A stretch of DNA of 64,000 bases. Origin: Kitasatospora gansuensis (GTDB lineage Bacteria; Actinomycetota; Actinomycetes; Streptomycetales; Streptomycetaceae). Location: contig NZ_JACHJR010000001.1 of the NCBI RefSeq assembly GCF_014203705.1, forward strand, positions 2,046,001 through 2,110,000, in the 5' to 3' direction. The position numbers and the translations under genes were made by a program. Positions 47,404 to 58,968 of this stretch are shown here, piece after piece. Below the pieces are notes generated by a model. It was not told where the DNA came from, searched no databases, and saw only the letters and a program-made list of their open reading frames with translations. Positions within the stretch are counted from its first letter, which is position 1. The number at the start of each line of letters is the position of its first letter.

Positions 47404-48771
47404 TTGCTGGAGAGTCATCGCGCGGTCCCGCAGCCTCGCCGGACCCCGGAGGCCCTCGACCTGGCCCGACTGCACGACCGGACGATGTCGGGGGACCCCG
47501 ACATCCCCGAGCCCAGGCCGGAGATCGGGGACTCCTGGGAGCGGCTGCGCCGGCTCGGGCTCGACCCGGAGCGGGGCCGCAACGCCTACCGGCTGAGCCT
47601 GGCCGAGGTCGAACACCGCCGCCGGGAGACCCACCTCTCGGAGATCCTCCCGGTGCTCCGCTCCACCCTGCTGCTCCCCACCACGGGGATCCCGCTGATC
47701 CTGGCGATCAGCGACGGCGAGGGGCACGTGCTCTGGCACGAGGGCGAACGCCCGCTGCTGCGCACCGCCGACGGCATCGGCTTCGAGACCGGCGCCCGCT
47801 GGGTCGAGGACGAGGTGGGCACCAACGGCATCGGCATGGCCCTGCGGGTCCGCCGCCCGATGCAGGTGCACTCCGCCGAGCACTACCTGCGCAGCCACCA
47901 CGACTGGACCTGCGTGGCCGCCCCGATCCACGACCCGCGCACCGGGCAGCTGCTCGGCGCGGTCAACCTCAGCGGCCCGGCCCGCACCATGGCGCCCTAC
48001 CTGCTGCCGCTCGCCGCCACCGCCGCCCGGCTGGCCGAGGCCGAGCTGAAGGCCCGTCAGCTGGAGGCGCTGCACCGGCTGCGCACGGTGGCCACCCCGC
48101 TGCTGGCCCGGGTCGAACAGCCCGCCATGGTGGTGGACAGCGCGGGCTGGACGGCCGCCACGATCGGCCTGCCGCCGGTCCCCCGGCTCCGGCTGCCCGC
48201 CGAGGGGCTCGGCTCCTCGCCCACGCTCTGGCTGCCCACCTTCGGCGAGTGCGCGGTCGAACCGCTGGCCGACGGCTGGCTGATCCGCCCGCTCGGCGGC
48301 GGCACCGGGGCGGACGGGCTCGCCGAGCAGACCGAGGGCGCCAGAATCACCCTGGATCTGCGCCGGGGCACCCGGCCCGAGCTCGGCGTCCGCGGCGCGG
48401 TGGGCAGTTGGTCGCACGCGCTCAGCCCCCGGCACGCCGAACTCGTCCTGCTGCTCGCGGTGCACCGGGACGGGCTGAGCGCGGCCCAGCTCGCCGAGGC
48501 ACTGTTCGGCGACAAGGCCAGGACGGTCACCGTCCGGGCCGAGATATCCCGGCTGCGGCGCTACCTGGGCGGGCTGCTGGACCACCGCCCGTACCGGCTC
48601 AGCCGGTCCGCCGAGGTCTCGGTGCTGCCTCCGGACGACCCGTACGACCTGCTGCCGACCTCCTCCGCCCCGGCCGTCCGGGAACTGCGGGCCGATCTGC
48701 TGCGCGGGGCGCTCCGGCTGCCGGGGGCGGGGTGCCTGGGCTCCTGGCCCGGCCGCTCCGCGGACGGCTGA
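47404..48771 (+). CDS. GAF-domain transcriptional regulator
   Basis: 455 residues from TTG, chosen for GGGGAGG seven bases upstream. The GAF part (about 60-235) has IGDSWERLRRLGLDP, FETGARWVEDEVGTNGIGMAL and VAAPIHDPRTGQLLGAVNLSG, as in activators that act on dehydrogenase operons. The C-terminal 70 residues form a winged helix (LSAAQLAEALFGDKARTVTV). No AAA+ domain is present. The regulated genes cannot be named. Confidence 0.78.
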   Translation: MLESHRAVPQPRRTPEALDLARLHDRTMSGDPDIPEPRPEIGDSWERLRRLGLDPERGRNAYRLSLAEVEHRRRETHLSEILPVLRSTLLLPTTGIPLILAISDGEGHVLWHEGERPLLRTADGIGFETGARWVEDEVGTNGIGMALRVRRPMQVHSAEHYLRSHHDWTCVAAPIHDPRTGQLLGAVNLSGPARTMAPYLLPLAATAARLAEAELKARQLEALHRLRTVATPLLARVEQPAMVVDSAGWTAATIGLPPVPRLRLPAEGLGSSPTLWLPTFGECAVEPLADGWLIRPLGGGTGADGLAEQTEGARITLDLRRGTRPELGVRGAVGSWSHALSPRHAELVLLLAVHRDGLSAAQLAEALFGDKARTVTVRAEISRLRRYLGGLLDHRPYRLSRSAEVSVLPPDDPYDLLPTSSAPAVRELRADLLRGALRLPGAGCLGSWPGRSADG

Positions 48772-48778
48772 GGGGCCC

Positions 48779-49279
48779 TCAGCCCTCGCTGAGCAGCGCG
48801 GCGAGCTGGTCGTCGGTCGGCCCGGCGGCCGCCTCGTCCTCGGCCGAGACGCAGGCGTAGGTGCGGTCCAGCCAGTCCTTCACCCTCGGCTTGGACGCCT
48901 CCAACAGGGCCTGGCCGTGCGGCGATTCGAGCGCCAGGTGCAGGGTCGAGCCGTGGCAGGGGCAGTACGCGGGCCAGAGCTTGACGTCGCCCTGGCCGCT
49001 CAGGCTCTGCAGGCCGTCCCGGAGCAGATCACGGGAGAACACCCAGTCCGCCTCGTCCGAGCGGCCCAGGTGGAAGGTGAGCAGCACCTCGTAAGGCCGG
49101 TCCGGGTCGTACCTGAACCGGGTGCGCACCTCGCCCACCGAGTCCTCGTCGAGTGCGATCCGCAGCATCAGGATCTCCTCCACCGGCCCGGGTTCGATGT
49201 CGGGTCGGACCGCCTCGTCGCCCGTGGGGGTGGCGGCGAACGGCGGGTTCGAGGCGGCTGACAGTGGGTCGCGCGGCAT
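48779..49279 (-). CDS. SsgA-like (SALP) cell-division protein
   Basis: 166 residues; ATG with GGAGAG 7 bases upstream. The SALP core is clear: VRTRFRYDPDRPYEVLLTFH, ADWVFSRDLLRDGLQSL and GDVKLWP. SsgA-like proteins occur only in morphologically complex actinomycetes and steer peptidoglycan synthesis and septum placement during sporulation. The C-terminal tail with a CPCH motif and RVKDWLDRTYACV is an extension beyond the core. Converges with the GAF gene, stops 7 bases apart. Confidence 0.85.
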   Translation of the reverse strand: MPRDPLSAASNPPFAATPTGDEAVRPDIEPGPVEEILMLRIALDEDSVGEVRTRFRYDPDRPYEVLLTFHLGRSDEADWVFSRDLLRDGLQSLSGQGDVKLWPAYCPCHGSTLHLALESPHGQALLEASKPRVKDWLDRTYACVSAEDEAAAGPTDDQLAALLSEG

Positions 49280-49527
49280 GACGATCTCTCCGAGGCGGCT
49301 GGGGTTCAGCCCAGCCTGCTGCAGTGCGCCCTCCCCTGCAACGGTTGCAAAGAGGTTGCAACGCCCTCTCAACAGCCCATGCAGCACTGGGAGCTGACGG
49401 AACAGAAGTGTCATCAAGCTGTTTCGCACCGGGCCTGGCGGACCGTCAGGTGACCGCTGGTAGTCTCTCCAGCACTCTGCCCGCTGCCCGGGCGGTGTCA
49501 TGTCCGGACGGCGAGGAGGGGGGCGAG

Positions 49528-50493
49528 TTGACGCTCCGCGAGGAGAGCGGGACGGTGCGGTTCGCCGAGCCCGACGAACGGCAGGCCAGGCACGGTCGGC
49601 CGAAGCCGGTCGGGGCCCGCTTCCGGCTGCCCGGTTTCCGGTTCTCCGGCGCCGCGATGGCGATGTCCACCGTGGTCGGCATCAGCGTGGCCACCACCTG
49701 GCTGGTCAGCCAGCAGCAGAACGTCGGGCGCCCGCCCGGGGTCACCAACGTCGGCGCCAGCCCGCCGGCGCCGAGCCCCGACGCCGTCCCGCAGCCGGTC
49801 GCGAGCGGCTCGCCCGTCCCGAGTGCGACGGCGACCACGCCCGACACGCACTCCCGGACCACCCCGCCCCCGGCCCGCCCGGTCACCGCCGGGCCGACGC
49901 CGTCCCGGAGCCCCGCACCGACCTCGTCGGCCGCCGGGGCCGACGCCTCGCCGACGGTCTCCCCGAGCCCGTCCGGGTCCGGGTCGGCCGCGCCGTCCAC
50001 CACTCCGGTCCTCGGCCCCACCCCGCCGCCGCTCGCCGCCGCGCCGCCCCCCGGTGGCAGCCCGACCCCCAGGCCACTCGAGGTGCTGACCGGACGGGCC
50101 GAACGGCGGCCGCTCGGCCTCACCGGCACCCGGCACACCCTGGAGCTGACGGTGACCGCACCGGTCACCGCACTGCAGGTCGAGTTCCGGCTCGACCGGC
50201 CGGCCGCGCTGCCCGGCACCCTGCCCTGGAGCAATCTGCCGGGCACGGTGGTGACGGTCCTTCAGGAGCGCGGCACGGTGATCTACCGCTTCACCCTCGC
50301 CGCCGGACTGGACGTCGAGCCCGGCGCGTACGTCTTCGCCGTGCACGGCACGACCTCGCCGACCGACCCGCCCGTCTCGCCCACCCCGCTCGCCCCGCGG
50401 CAGGGCCGGTCCCCCGAGGAGACCTGGACCGCCTCGGCGTTCGGCCTGCTGGACGAGCCGCGCGCGGTGGCCGTCCGCGGCGCCTTCGACTGA
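49528..50493 (+). CDS. Membrane-anchored Pro/Ser-rich protein with C-terminal beta domain
   Basis: 321 residues from TTG after GAGGAGGGGG. A single span near residues 38-58 (AAMAMSTVVGISVATTWLV) anchors a Pro/Ser/Thr linker of about 120 residues and a C-terminal domain of about 135 (RHTLELTVTAPVTALQVEFR...FGLLDEPRAVAVRG). Not recognised; the layout fits an extracellular sensor or wall protein. Divergent from the SsgA-like gene. Confidence 0.65.
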   Translation: MTLREESGTVRFAEPDERQARHGRPKPVGARFRLPGFRFSGAAMAMSTVVGISVATTWLVSQQQNVGRPPGVTNVGASPPAPSPDAVPQPVASGSPVPSATATTPDTHSRTTPPPARPVTAGPTPSRSPAPTSSAAGADASPTVSPSPSGSGSAAPSTTPVLGPTPPPLAAAPPPGGSPTPRPLEVLTGRAERRPLGLTGTRHTLELTVTAPVTALQVEFRLDRPAALPGTLPWSNLPGTVVTVLQERGTVIYRFTLAAGLDVEPGAYVFAVHGTTSPTDPPVSPTPLAPRQGRSPEETWTASAFGLLDEPRAVAVRGAFD

Positions 50494-50506
50494 CGCGGTA
50501 GCCCCC

Positions 50507-50537
50507 GCGATGGCCCGGGTCACCCCCGGGCCACCGC
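50507..50537. terminator. Bidirectional hairpin
   Basis: 13-base stem GCGATGGCCCGGG / CCCGGGCCACCGC with one mismatch, between the convergent unknown gene and pepN. Confidence 0.65.
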
Positions 50538-50544
50538 GTACGGC

Positions 50545-53034
50545 TCAGCCCCGGATCCGGGCGGCCCTGGCCAGGTCGTCCAGCTGGTCGGCCAGCACCC
50601 GGCGCAGCACCGGGCTCAACTCACCGTCCGCCAGCGTGCGTTCGGCCAGCGCGACGGTCTCCGGAGTGGAGCAGGAGGCCGGGAAGAGGCTGCCGGCCAG
50701 CGAGCGGGCGATGATGTCGCCACGCTTCCCGGCCGACGGGATCTCCGCGAAGTACCGCTCCACGTAGGCGCTCTGCAACTGCTCGGAGCCCGACTGCCAG
50801 AAGCCCTGGGCCGTCGCGTTCAGCTGCGCGTTGGAGAGCCCGCTCGCCGGGTCGAAGAGCAGCGCCCAGGCGCGCGCCTTCTCCTCGGCGCCGGACAGCG
50901 CGGCCCGGGCCCGGGCCGCGCCCTCGGCCGCGGTGAGGCCGGGGTCGGCGGCCAGCTCGACCGCGATCCGCTCCTCGCCGATCACGCCGTGCACCGCCAG
51001 CCGGAGCAGCGCGGCCCAGCGCAGCGAGGCGCTCAGCTCCGCCCCGGACACCCCGTCGGCCAGCCAGTGCTCCAGCTCGGCGAGCTGCTCCGGGCCGGTC
51101 GCGTTCTCGATCGCGGACTTCAGCGCGGCCAGCCGCAGCCCCTGGTCGGCCTCCGGACGGGCCATCAACTTCCGTGCCACAGCCGCGAGTCGGGCCTCGG
51201 CGGCCGGACGCTCGGCCGGCGCCAGGCAGGGCAGCAGGCGGAGCCGGGAGTAGGTCAGCACCGCCTCCACGATGGCGTCCACCGGCTCGCCCGGCAGGTG
51301 CGCGGCGACCAGGTCCAGGTAGGCGGCGGGCGGCAGTTCGCCGTCCCGGGTGAGGTCCCGGGCGTGCTCCCAGAGCACCGCGCGGGTCAGCGGGTCCTCG
51401 ATCCGCGAGAGCGAGGAGGCGACGGTCCGCCAGGAGGCCTCGTCCAGCCGGATCTTGGCCCAGCTGAGGTCACCGAAGTTGGGCAGCAGCAGGGCCGGGC
51501 GCGGTGCGCCGGCCAGCTGCGGCAGGGCGGCCGGACGGCCCGGCTCGACCTCCACCGCGAAGGACTCGCGCAGCACCGGCCGCCCGTCGCCGTCCAGGTC
51601 GAAGACGCCCAGCCCGACCAGGTGCGGACGGCTGCCGTCCGGCACCAGCTCGGCCGAGGCGATCTTCTCGCCGTCCTCCTCGTACGAGACCGCCAGCCGC
51701 AGGGTGTCCACGCCGCTGGTGCGCAGCCAGCTCTCCGCCCAGCCGTGCACGTCCCGGCCGCTGCTCTGCGCCAACACCTCGAGGAACTCCGAGAGTTCGG
51801 CGTTGCCGAAGCGGTGCCGGGCGAAGTGCTCGTTGATGCCCGCGAAGAACGCCTCGTCGCCCAGCCAGGCGACCAGCTGGCGCAGCGCGGCGGCGCCCTT
51901 GGCGTAGGAGATGCCGTCGAAGTTGCTCATCGCCTCGGCGACGCTCTCCAGCCCGTTCGCGGCGATCGGGTGGGTGCTGGCGCGCTGGTCGGCGTCGTAG
52001 CCCCAGCCCTTGCGCTTGACCGCGAAGCCGCTCCAGGAGTTGGTGAAGCGGGTGGCCTCGGCCGCCACCCGGAAGCCCAGGTACTCGGCGAACGACTCGT
52101 TCAGCCAGATGTCGTCCCACCAGCGCAGGGTGACCAGGTCACCGAACCACATGTGGGCCATCTCGTGCGCCACCACCATGGCCCGGCCGGCCCGCTCGGC
52201 CTCGGTCGGCGCGGAGTGGAAGAGCATCTCCTCGGCGAACACCACGCAGCCCGGGTTCTCCATCGCGCCCCAGTTGAACTCGGGCACGAAAGCCTGGTCG
52301 TAGCGGCCGAACGGGTAACGCTCGTCGAAGAGTTCGTGCAGCCGGTCGAAGGACTGCCGGGTCACCTCGAACAGCTCCGCGGCCTCCCGGTCCAGGTCGG
52401 CGGCGAGCGCCCGGCGGCCGTGCAGGCCGAGCGGGATGCCGTCGTGCTCGGCGTACACCGAGTGCAGCGGGCCCGCCACCACGGTGAACAGGTAGGTGGA
52501 GATCGGCAGCGTCGGCTCGAACTCCCAGCGCCCCTCGGCGACCTGCTTGCCCGCGCCGTTGGCGAGCACCTTCCAGTCGGCCGGGGCGGTGGCCGCGATG
52601 GTGAGCGGCGCCTTGAGGTCGGGCTGGTCGAAGCAGGGGAAGACCAGCGGGGCCAGGTCGGGGCCGCAGGTCGCGTACAGGTAGACCGCGCCGTCGGCGG
52701 GGTCCACATAGCGGTGCAGGCCCTCGCCGGTGCTGGAGTAGTTCTGGTCGGTCTCCAGCAGCAGCTCGTTCTCGGCCAGCAGGCCGGTCAGCGGCAGCCG
52801 GTTGCCGTCCAGCGCGGCCGGGTCGAGCTCGGTGCCGTTCAGCACGGCCCGGTGCAGGAGCTGCGGGCGGAGGTCGAGGAAGGTCTCGGCACCGGCCTCG
52901 GCGCTGCCGAACCGGATCACGGTGGTGCAGCCGAACACCGTCTCGCCCCGGGTCAGGTCGAGGTCGATGGTGTAGCCGTGCACCTGGAGGAGTCGGGCAC
53001 GGGTGCGTGCCTCGGTACGTTGAAGAGCTGGCAT
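50545..53034 (-). CDS. pepN: Aminopeptidase N (M1 family)
   Basis: 829 residues, a little shorter than Streptomyces PepN. Exopeptidase motif GAMENPG and zinc site VVAHEMAHMWFGDLVT followed by NESFAEYLG supply the two His and the Glu ligands. The ERAP-like C-terminal domain is complete (about residues 500-829). Cytoplasmic, removes N-terminal residues from peptides. Start MPALQRTEAR matches family N-termini. Confidence 0.95.
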   Translation of the reverse strand: MPALQRTEARTRARLLQVHGYTIDLDLTRGETVFGCTTVIRFGSAEAGAETFLDLRPQLLHRAVLNGTELDPAALDGNRLPLTGLLAENELLLETDQNYSSTGEGLHRYVDPADGAVYLYATCGPDLAPLVFPCFDQPDLKAPLTIAATAPADWKVLANGAGKQVAEGRWEFEPTLPISTYLFTVVAGPLHSVYAEHDGIPLGLHGRRALAADLDREAAELFEVTRQSFDRLHELFDERYPFGRYDQAFVPEFNWGAMENPGCVVFAEEMLFHSAPTEAERAGRAMVVAHEMAHMWFGDLVTLRWWDDIWLNESFAEYLGFRVAAEATRFTNSWSGFAVKRKGWGYDADQRASTHPIAANGLESVAEAMSNFDGISYAKGAAALRQLVAWLGDEAFFAGINEHFARHRFGNAELSEFLEVLAQSSGRDVHGWAESWLRTSGVDTLRLAVSYEEDGEKIASAELVPDGSRPHLVGLGVFDLDGDGRPVLRESFAVEVEPGRPAALPQLAGAPRPALLLPNFGDLSWAKIRLDEASWRTVASSLSRIEDPLTRAVLWEHARDLTRDGELPPAAYLDLVAAHLPGEPVDAIVEAVLTYSRLRLLPCLAPAERPAAEARLAAVARKLMARPEADQGLRLAALKSAIENATGPEQLAELEHWLADGVSGAELSASLRWAALLRLAVHGVIGEERIAVELAADPGLTAAEGAARARAALSGAEEKARAWALLFDPASGLSNAQLNATAQGFWQSGSEQLQSAYVERYFAEIPSAGKRGDIIARSLAGSLFPASCSTPETVALAERTLADGELSPVLRRVLADQLDDLARAARIRG

Positions 53035-53185
53035 CCCTGCATGCTTCCCCAGCTCGGCACCCCGTTCAAGACCATTCCGCTCAGAGCGGCACGGCCCTCG
53101 GCCTGATCCGGCGCGAATTGTCGGACAGGCCCTAGGCTCGGGGGCAGGCACACCGGCCAGTTGAGCGCGTATCAGGAGGAGCACA

Positions 53186-54385
53186 GTGACGACGGTCCTG
53201 ACTCAGGGCGGCAACGCACCGTTGACCGCGGCCCGGGTGACGGTCGAGGTGACCGCGCCCAAGGCGCTGGACGTCTCGGGGCTGCTGCTCACCGAGTCCG
53301 GCAAGGTCCGCTCGGACGCCGACTTCGTCTTCTTCAACGCGCCGAACGGCCCCGGGGTGACGCACCGTCCGGCCTCCGGCGGGGCGCCTGACGCGATCAC
53401 CGTGGACACCGGCGCGGTCCCGGCCGGGATCGACAAGATCGTGGTGACGGCCAGTCTGGACGACGCGGGGGCCACCTTCGCGGGCACCGAGCCGACCGCC
53501 ACCCTGCGGGACGCCGACACCGGCGCCGTGCTGCTCACCTTCACCCCGCCCCGGCTGACCCGGGAGACCGCCCTGGTGGTGGTCGAGGTCTACCGCAGGG
53601 CCGGGGCCTGGAAGGTCCGCGCGGTCGGCCAGGGGTACGCCAACGGGCTGGCCGGGATCGCCACCGACTTCGGCGTCTCGGTGGACGACTCCCCCGCGCC
53701 GCCGCCGATGCCGACCGCCGCCCCGGCCGCTGCCGCGCCCGCCGCCCCGGCCGCCGCCGGCACGCCCCCGAAGCCGGTCACCCCGCCCGCCGTCCCGGCC
53801 TCGCTCACCAAGGTCACCCTGGACAAGGGCCGGATCAGCCTGACCAAGGGCGGCTCGGTCTCGCTGGAGAAGAACGGCAAGCCCTTCCTCGCCGCGGTCC
53901 GGATGGGCCTGGGCTGGGAGCCGGCCGCGGGCGGCCGCAGCGTCGACCTGGACGCCTCCTGCATCGCCTTCGACGCCCAGCGGAACAAGATCGAGACCGC
54001 CTGGTTCATGAAGCTCTCGATCTTCAACGGCGCGATCGCCCACTCCGGCGACAACCTCACCGGCGAGGGCGCGGGCGACGACGAGTCGATCACCGTCCAC
54101 CTGGAGGGCCTGCCGCCCGAGGTCTGCGGCCTGGTCTTCGTGGTCAACTCCTTCTCCGGCCAGAAGTTCACCGCCGTCAAGAACGCCTACTGCCGCCTGC
54201 TGGACGCCGGTTCGGGCCAGGAGCTGGTCCGCTTCGACCTCACCTCCTCCGAGCCGCAGACCGGCGTGGTGATGTGCAAGCTGGTCCGCCAGTACTCCGG
54301 CGAATGGGTGATGACCGCCATCGGCGAGTACGTCAGCGCCAAGACCGCCCGCGCCATGGTCAAGCCGGCCGGCGCGATGCTCTGA
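53186..54385 (+). CDS. TerD-family protein with two TerD domains
   Basis: 399 residues from GTG (AGGAGGAGC upstream). First TerD-like domain at about 1-165 (ALDVSGLLLTESGKVRSDADFVFFN), an Ala/Pro linker at 166-205, and a second at 206-399 (SVSLEKNGKPFLAAVRMGLG, GRSVDLDASCIAF, FNGAIAHSGDNLTGEG), which keeps the Asp-rich calcium-binding segments. Such TerA-like fusions belong to stress-response ter systems and are frequent in streptomycetes, where TerD-type proteins affect development. No other ter gene is nearby. Confidence 0.88.
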   Translation: MTTVLTQGGNAPLTAARVTVEVTAPKALDVSGLLLTESGKVRSDADFVFFNAPNGPGVTHRPASGGAPDAITVDTGAVPAGIDKIVVTASLDDAGATFAGTEPTATLRDADTGAVLLTFTPPRLTRETALVVVEVYRRAGAWKVRAVGQGYANGLAGIATDFGVSVDDSPAPPPMPTAAPAAAAPAAPAAAGTPPKPVTPPAVPASLTKVTLDKGRISLTKGGSVSLEKNGKPFLAAVRMGLGWEPAAGGRSVDLDASCIAFDAQRNKIETAWFMKLSIFNGAIAHSGDNLTGEGAGDDESITVHLEGLPPEVCGLVFVVNSFSGQKFTAVKNAYCRLLDAGSGQELVRFDLTSSEPQTGVVMCKLVRQYSGEWVMTAIGEYVSAKTARAMVKPAGAML

Positions 54386-54393
54386 CGGAACGC

Positions 54394-54432
54394 CGAAGGG
54401 GCCGGAGGCGATCGCCGCCTCCGGCCCCTTCG
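54394..54432. terminator. Bidirectional terminator
   Basis: Perfect 17-base stem CGAAGGGGCCGGAGGCG / CGCCTCCGGCCCCTTCG with a 5-base loop, between the convergent TerD and proline dehydrogenase genes. Confidence 0.85.
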
Positions 54433-54443
54433 CTGTCGCACCG

Positions 54444-55373
<930 letters not shown>

Positions 55374-55413
55374 CGGTACTCCTGGCGATGTTTCAGCAGG
55401 GGAGAGAGGGGGC

Positions 55414-55444
55414 GGGGCGGCGGCGAGGGTGTTGCCGCCGCCCC
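55414..55444 (-). terminator. Intercistronic hairpin between pruA and putB
   Basis: 11-base stem GGGGCGGCGGC / GCCGCCGCCCC with a 9-base loop; may reduce putB expression relative to pruA or stabilise the mRNA. Confidence 0.55.
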
Positions 55445-55462
55445 TGGGCACAACGGGCTCGG

Positions 55463-57091
<1,629 letters not shown>

Positions 57092-57181
57092 GGCGCGCGC
57101 ACTCCTTCTCGTCACGGGAGGCCGGTGAGGGTCGCACACCGGCCATGAAGGAACGCTAGCCCGGCCGCCCCGGGCAGCAGA

Positions 57182-57197
57182 TTGGCCGGGCGGCCAA
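57182..57197. promoter_or_regulatory. Palindrome in the pruA / regulator promoter region
   Basis: TTGGCCGGGCGGCCAA, 7-base perfect arms, 90 bases upstream of pruA and 104 bases before the regulator. A candidate binding site for the PucR-type regulator; no second copy was found. Confidence 0.4.
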
Positions 57198-57300
57198 AGT
57201 CATCCGTTCGGAGTTGTCGGACCGGATGAAGAGCTGTCCGGAACGCGACTAAAGTCGGTTCCGTGCCGAACGAGAGCAGCGAATCCGCGAGGGCAGACCG

Positions 57301-58911
57301 GTGACCGCCCCCGGGCTGCCGCTGCGTCAGCTGCTGATGGCGCTGGGCGAGCCGCTGGTCGAGCTGCAGGCGGCGCCGGCCGGTCTGGACGTGCCGGTGC
57401 GGGACGTGGCGATCCTCGACCCGGAGGACCCGGCCACCGCGCGGCCCGGGGAGCTGGTGCTGGCGATCGGCGCGCGCGGCCGGGCCGCACTGCCCGCACT
57501 GCGGGCGGCCGGGCGGGCGAAGGCCGCCGCCGTGGCGGTGAAGCTGGACGCCCCCGGGCAGGCCGACGCGCTGCGCGAGGCGGCCACCGAGGCGGGCGTG
57601 GCGCTGCTGAGCGTGCGCCGCGAGACCCGCTGGGAGCACCTGGACTCGCTGGCCCGGGCGATCATCGCCGGACCGGACGCCCCGGAGACCGCCGAGCACA
57701 ACACCGGCGACCTGTTCTCGCTGGCCCAGACGGTGGCCGCGTTGACCGGCGGGATCGTCAGCATCGAGGACACCTCCAGCCGGGTGCTGGCGTACTCGCG
57801 CTCCTCGGACAGCGACGAGGTGGACGACCTCCGGCGGCTCTCCATCCTGGGCTGGCAGGGGCCCGAGCCGTACCTGTCCAAGCTCCGCGAGTGGGGCATC
57901 TTCCAGCACCTGCGCAGCTCCGACGCGGTGATCAAGATCGACCCGCACCCCGAGCTCGGCATCCGGCGCCGGCTGGCGATCGGCATCCGGGCCGGGGCAC
58001 AGCCGCTGGGCACCATCTGGGTCCAGGAGGGCGCCCGGCCGCTGGCCCCGCTGGCGGACCAGGCGCTGGTCGGTGCGGCCCGGGTGGCGGCTGCCCAACT
58101 GGTGCGCAGACGCCGGGAGTTGTCGGCCGACGTCCGGCTCACCCAGACCCTGCTGACCGGCCTGCTTGAGGGCTCCACCGGTCCGCAGTCGCTGGCCACC
58201 CACCTCGGCCTGGAGCTCCGCCGCCCGGCCACCGTGCTGGCGTACGCGGCGAGTTCACCCTCCGAGGGGTCCGACCTGGAGCTCACCCGGGCCGAGGTGA
58301 CCGGCCTGATCTCGGTGCACACCGCCGCCCGGCACCGCTCCGCCCTGCTCGCCCCGATCGAGTCCCGGGTGTACGTGCTGCTGCCCGAACTCCCCGCCGG
58401 GCTGCCGATGGCCACCGTCCGGGACTGGGCACAGGAGGTGGTGGTGGCGGCCCGCGAGCACCTCGGGGTGCGGCTGCGGGCAGCGATCGGCTCGACCGTG
58501 GACGGGCTGGCGGCGGTGCCGGAATCCCGGGCGCAGGCCGACCGGATCCTGGACGCGATGGGACGCGGCGGGGTGGCCACCGAGGTCGCCGCGCTGATCG
58601 ACGTGCAGGCCGAGGTGCTGGTGAGCGAGGTGCTGGCACTGCTCCAGGAGCGCGGCGGCCTGCGCGACCCCCGGCTCACCGCGCTGAGCGAGTACGACCT
58701 GCGGCACGGCACCCGGCTGGCAGAGTCGGTGCTCGCCTGGCTGGACGCGCTCGGCGAGGTCCGGGTGGCGGCCGACGCCCTGCACATCCACCCCAACACC
58801 TTGCGCTACCGGGTGCGCCGGGCCGAGCAGCTGACCGGCATCGACCTGGCCCAGCCGCAGCAGCGGCTGCTGGCGATGCTTCAGCTCAGACTCCCCGCCG
58901 AAGGGCCCTAG
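57301..58911 (+). CDS. PucR-family transcriptional regulator of proline catabolism (PutR-like)
   Basis: 536 residues from GTG. The N-terminal region of about 110 residues carries ALGEPLVELQAAPAGLDVPV, as in PucR proteins; a GAF-like middle (ALTGGIVSIEDTSSRVLAYS) follows, and the C-terminal helix-turn-helix is HIHPNTLRYRVRRAEQLTGID. In streptomycetes the gene divergent from pruA-putB encodes the proline-responsive activator, which this must be by position. Confidence 0.85.
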   Translation: MTAPGLPLRQLLMALGEPLVELQAAPAGLDVPVRDVAILDPEDPATARPGELVLAIGARGRAALPALRAAGRAKAAAVAVKLDAPGQADALREAATEAGVALLSVRRETRWEHLDSLARAIIAGPDAPETAEHNTGDLFSLAQTVAALTGGIVSIEDTSSRVLAYSRSSDSDEVDDLRRLSILGWQGPEPYLSKLREWGIFQHLRSSDAVIKIDPHPELGIRRRLAIGIRAGAQPLGTIWVQEGARPLAPLADQALVGAARVAAAQLVRRRRELSADVRLTQTLLTGLLEGSTGPQSLATHLGLELRRPATVLAYAASSPSEGSDLELTRAEVTGLISVHTAARHRSALLAPIESRVYVLLPELPAGLPMATVRDWAQEVVVAAREHLGVRLRAAIGSTVDGLAAVPESRAQADRILDAMGRGGVATEVAALIDVQAEVLVSEVLALLQERGGLRDPRLTALSEYDLRHGTRLAESVLAWLDALGEVRVAADALHIHPNTLRYRVRRAEQLTGIDLAQPQQRLLAMLQLRLPAEGP

Positions 58912-58918
58912 CAACGAC

Positions 58919-58954
58919 GGCTGCCCGCCGACCCGGAGGGGCCGACGGGCAGCC
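58919..58954. terminator. Hairpin between regulator and PhoX genes
   Basis: Stem GGCTGCCCG / CGGGCAGCC with a GC-rich loop, just past the stop of the PucR-type gene and 15 bases from the convergent phoX stop. Confidence 0.6.
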
Positions 58955-58968
58955 GGGGTGACGCTCGG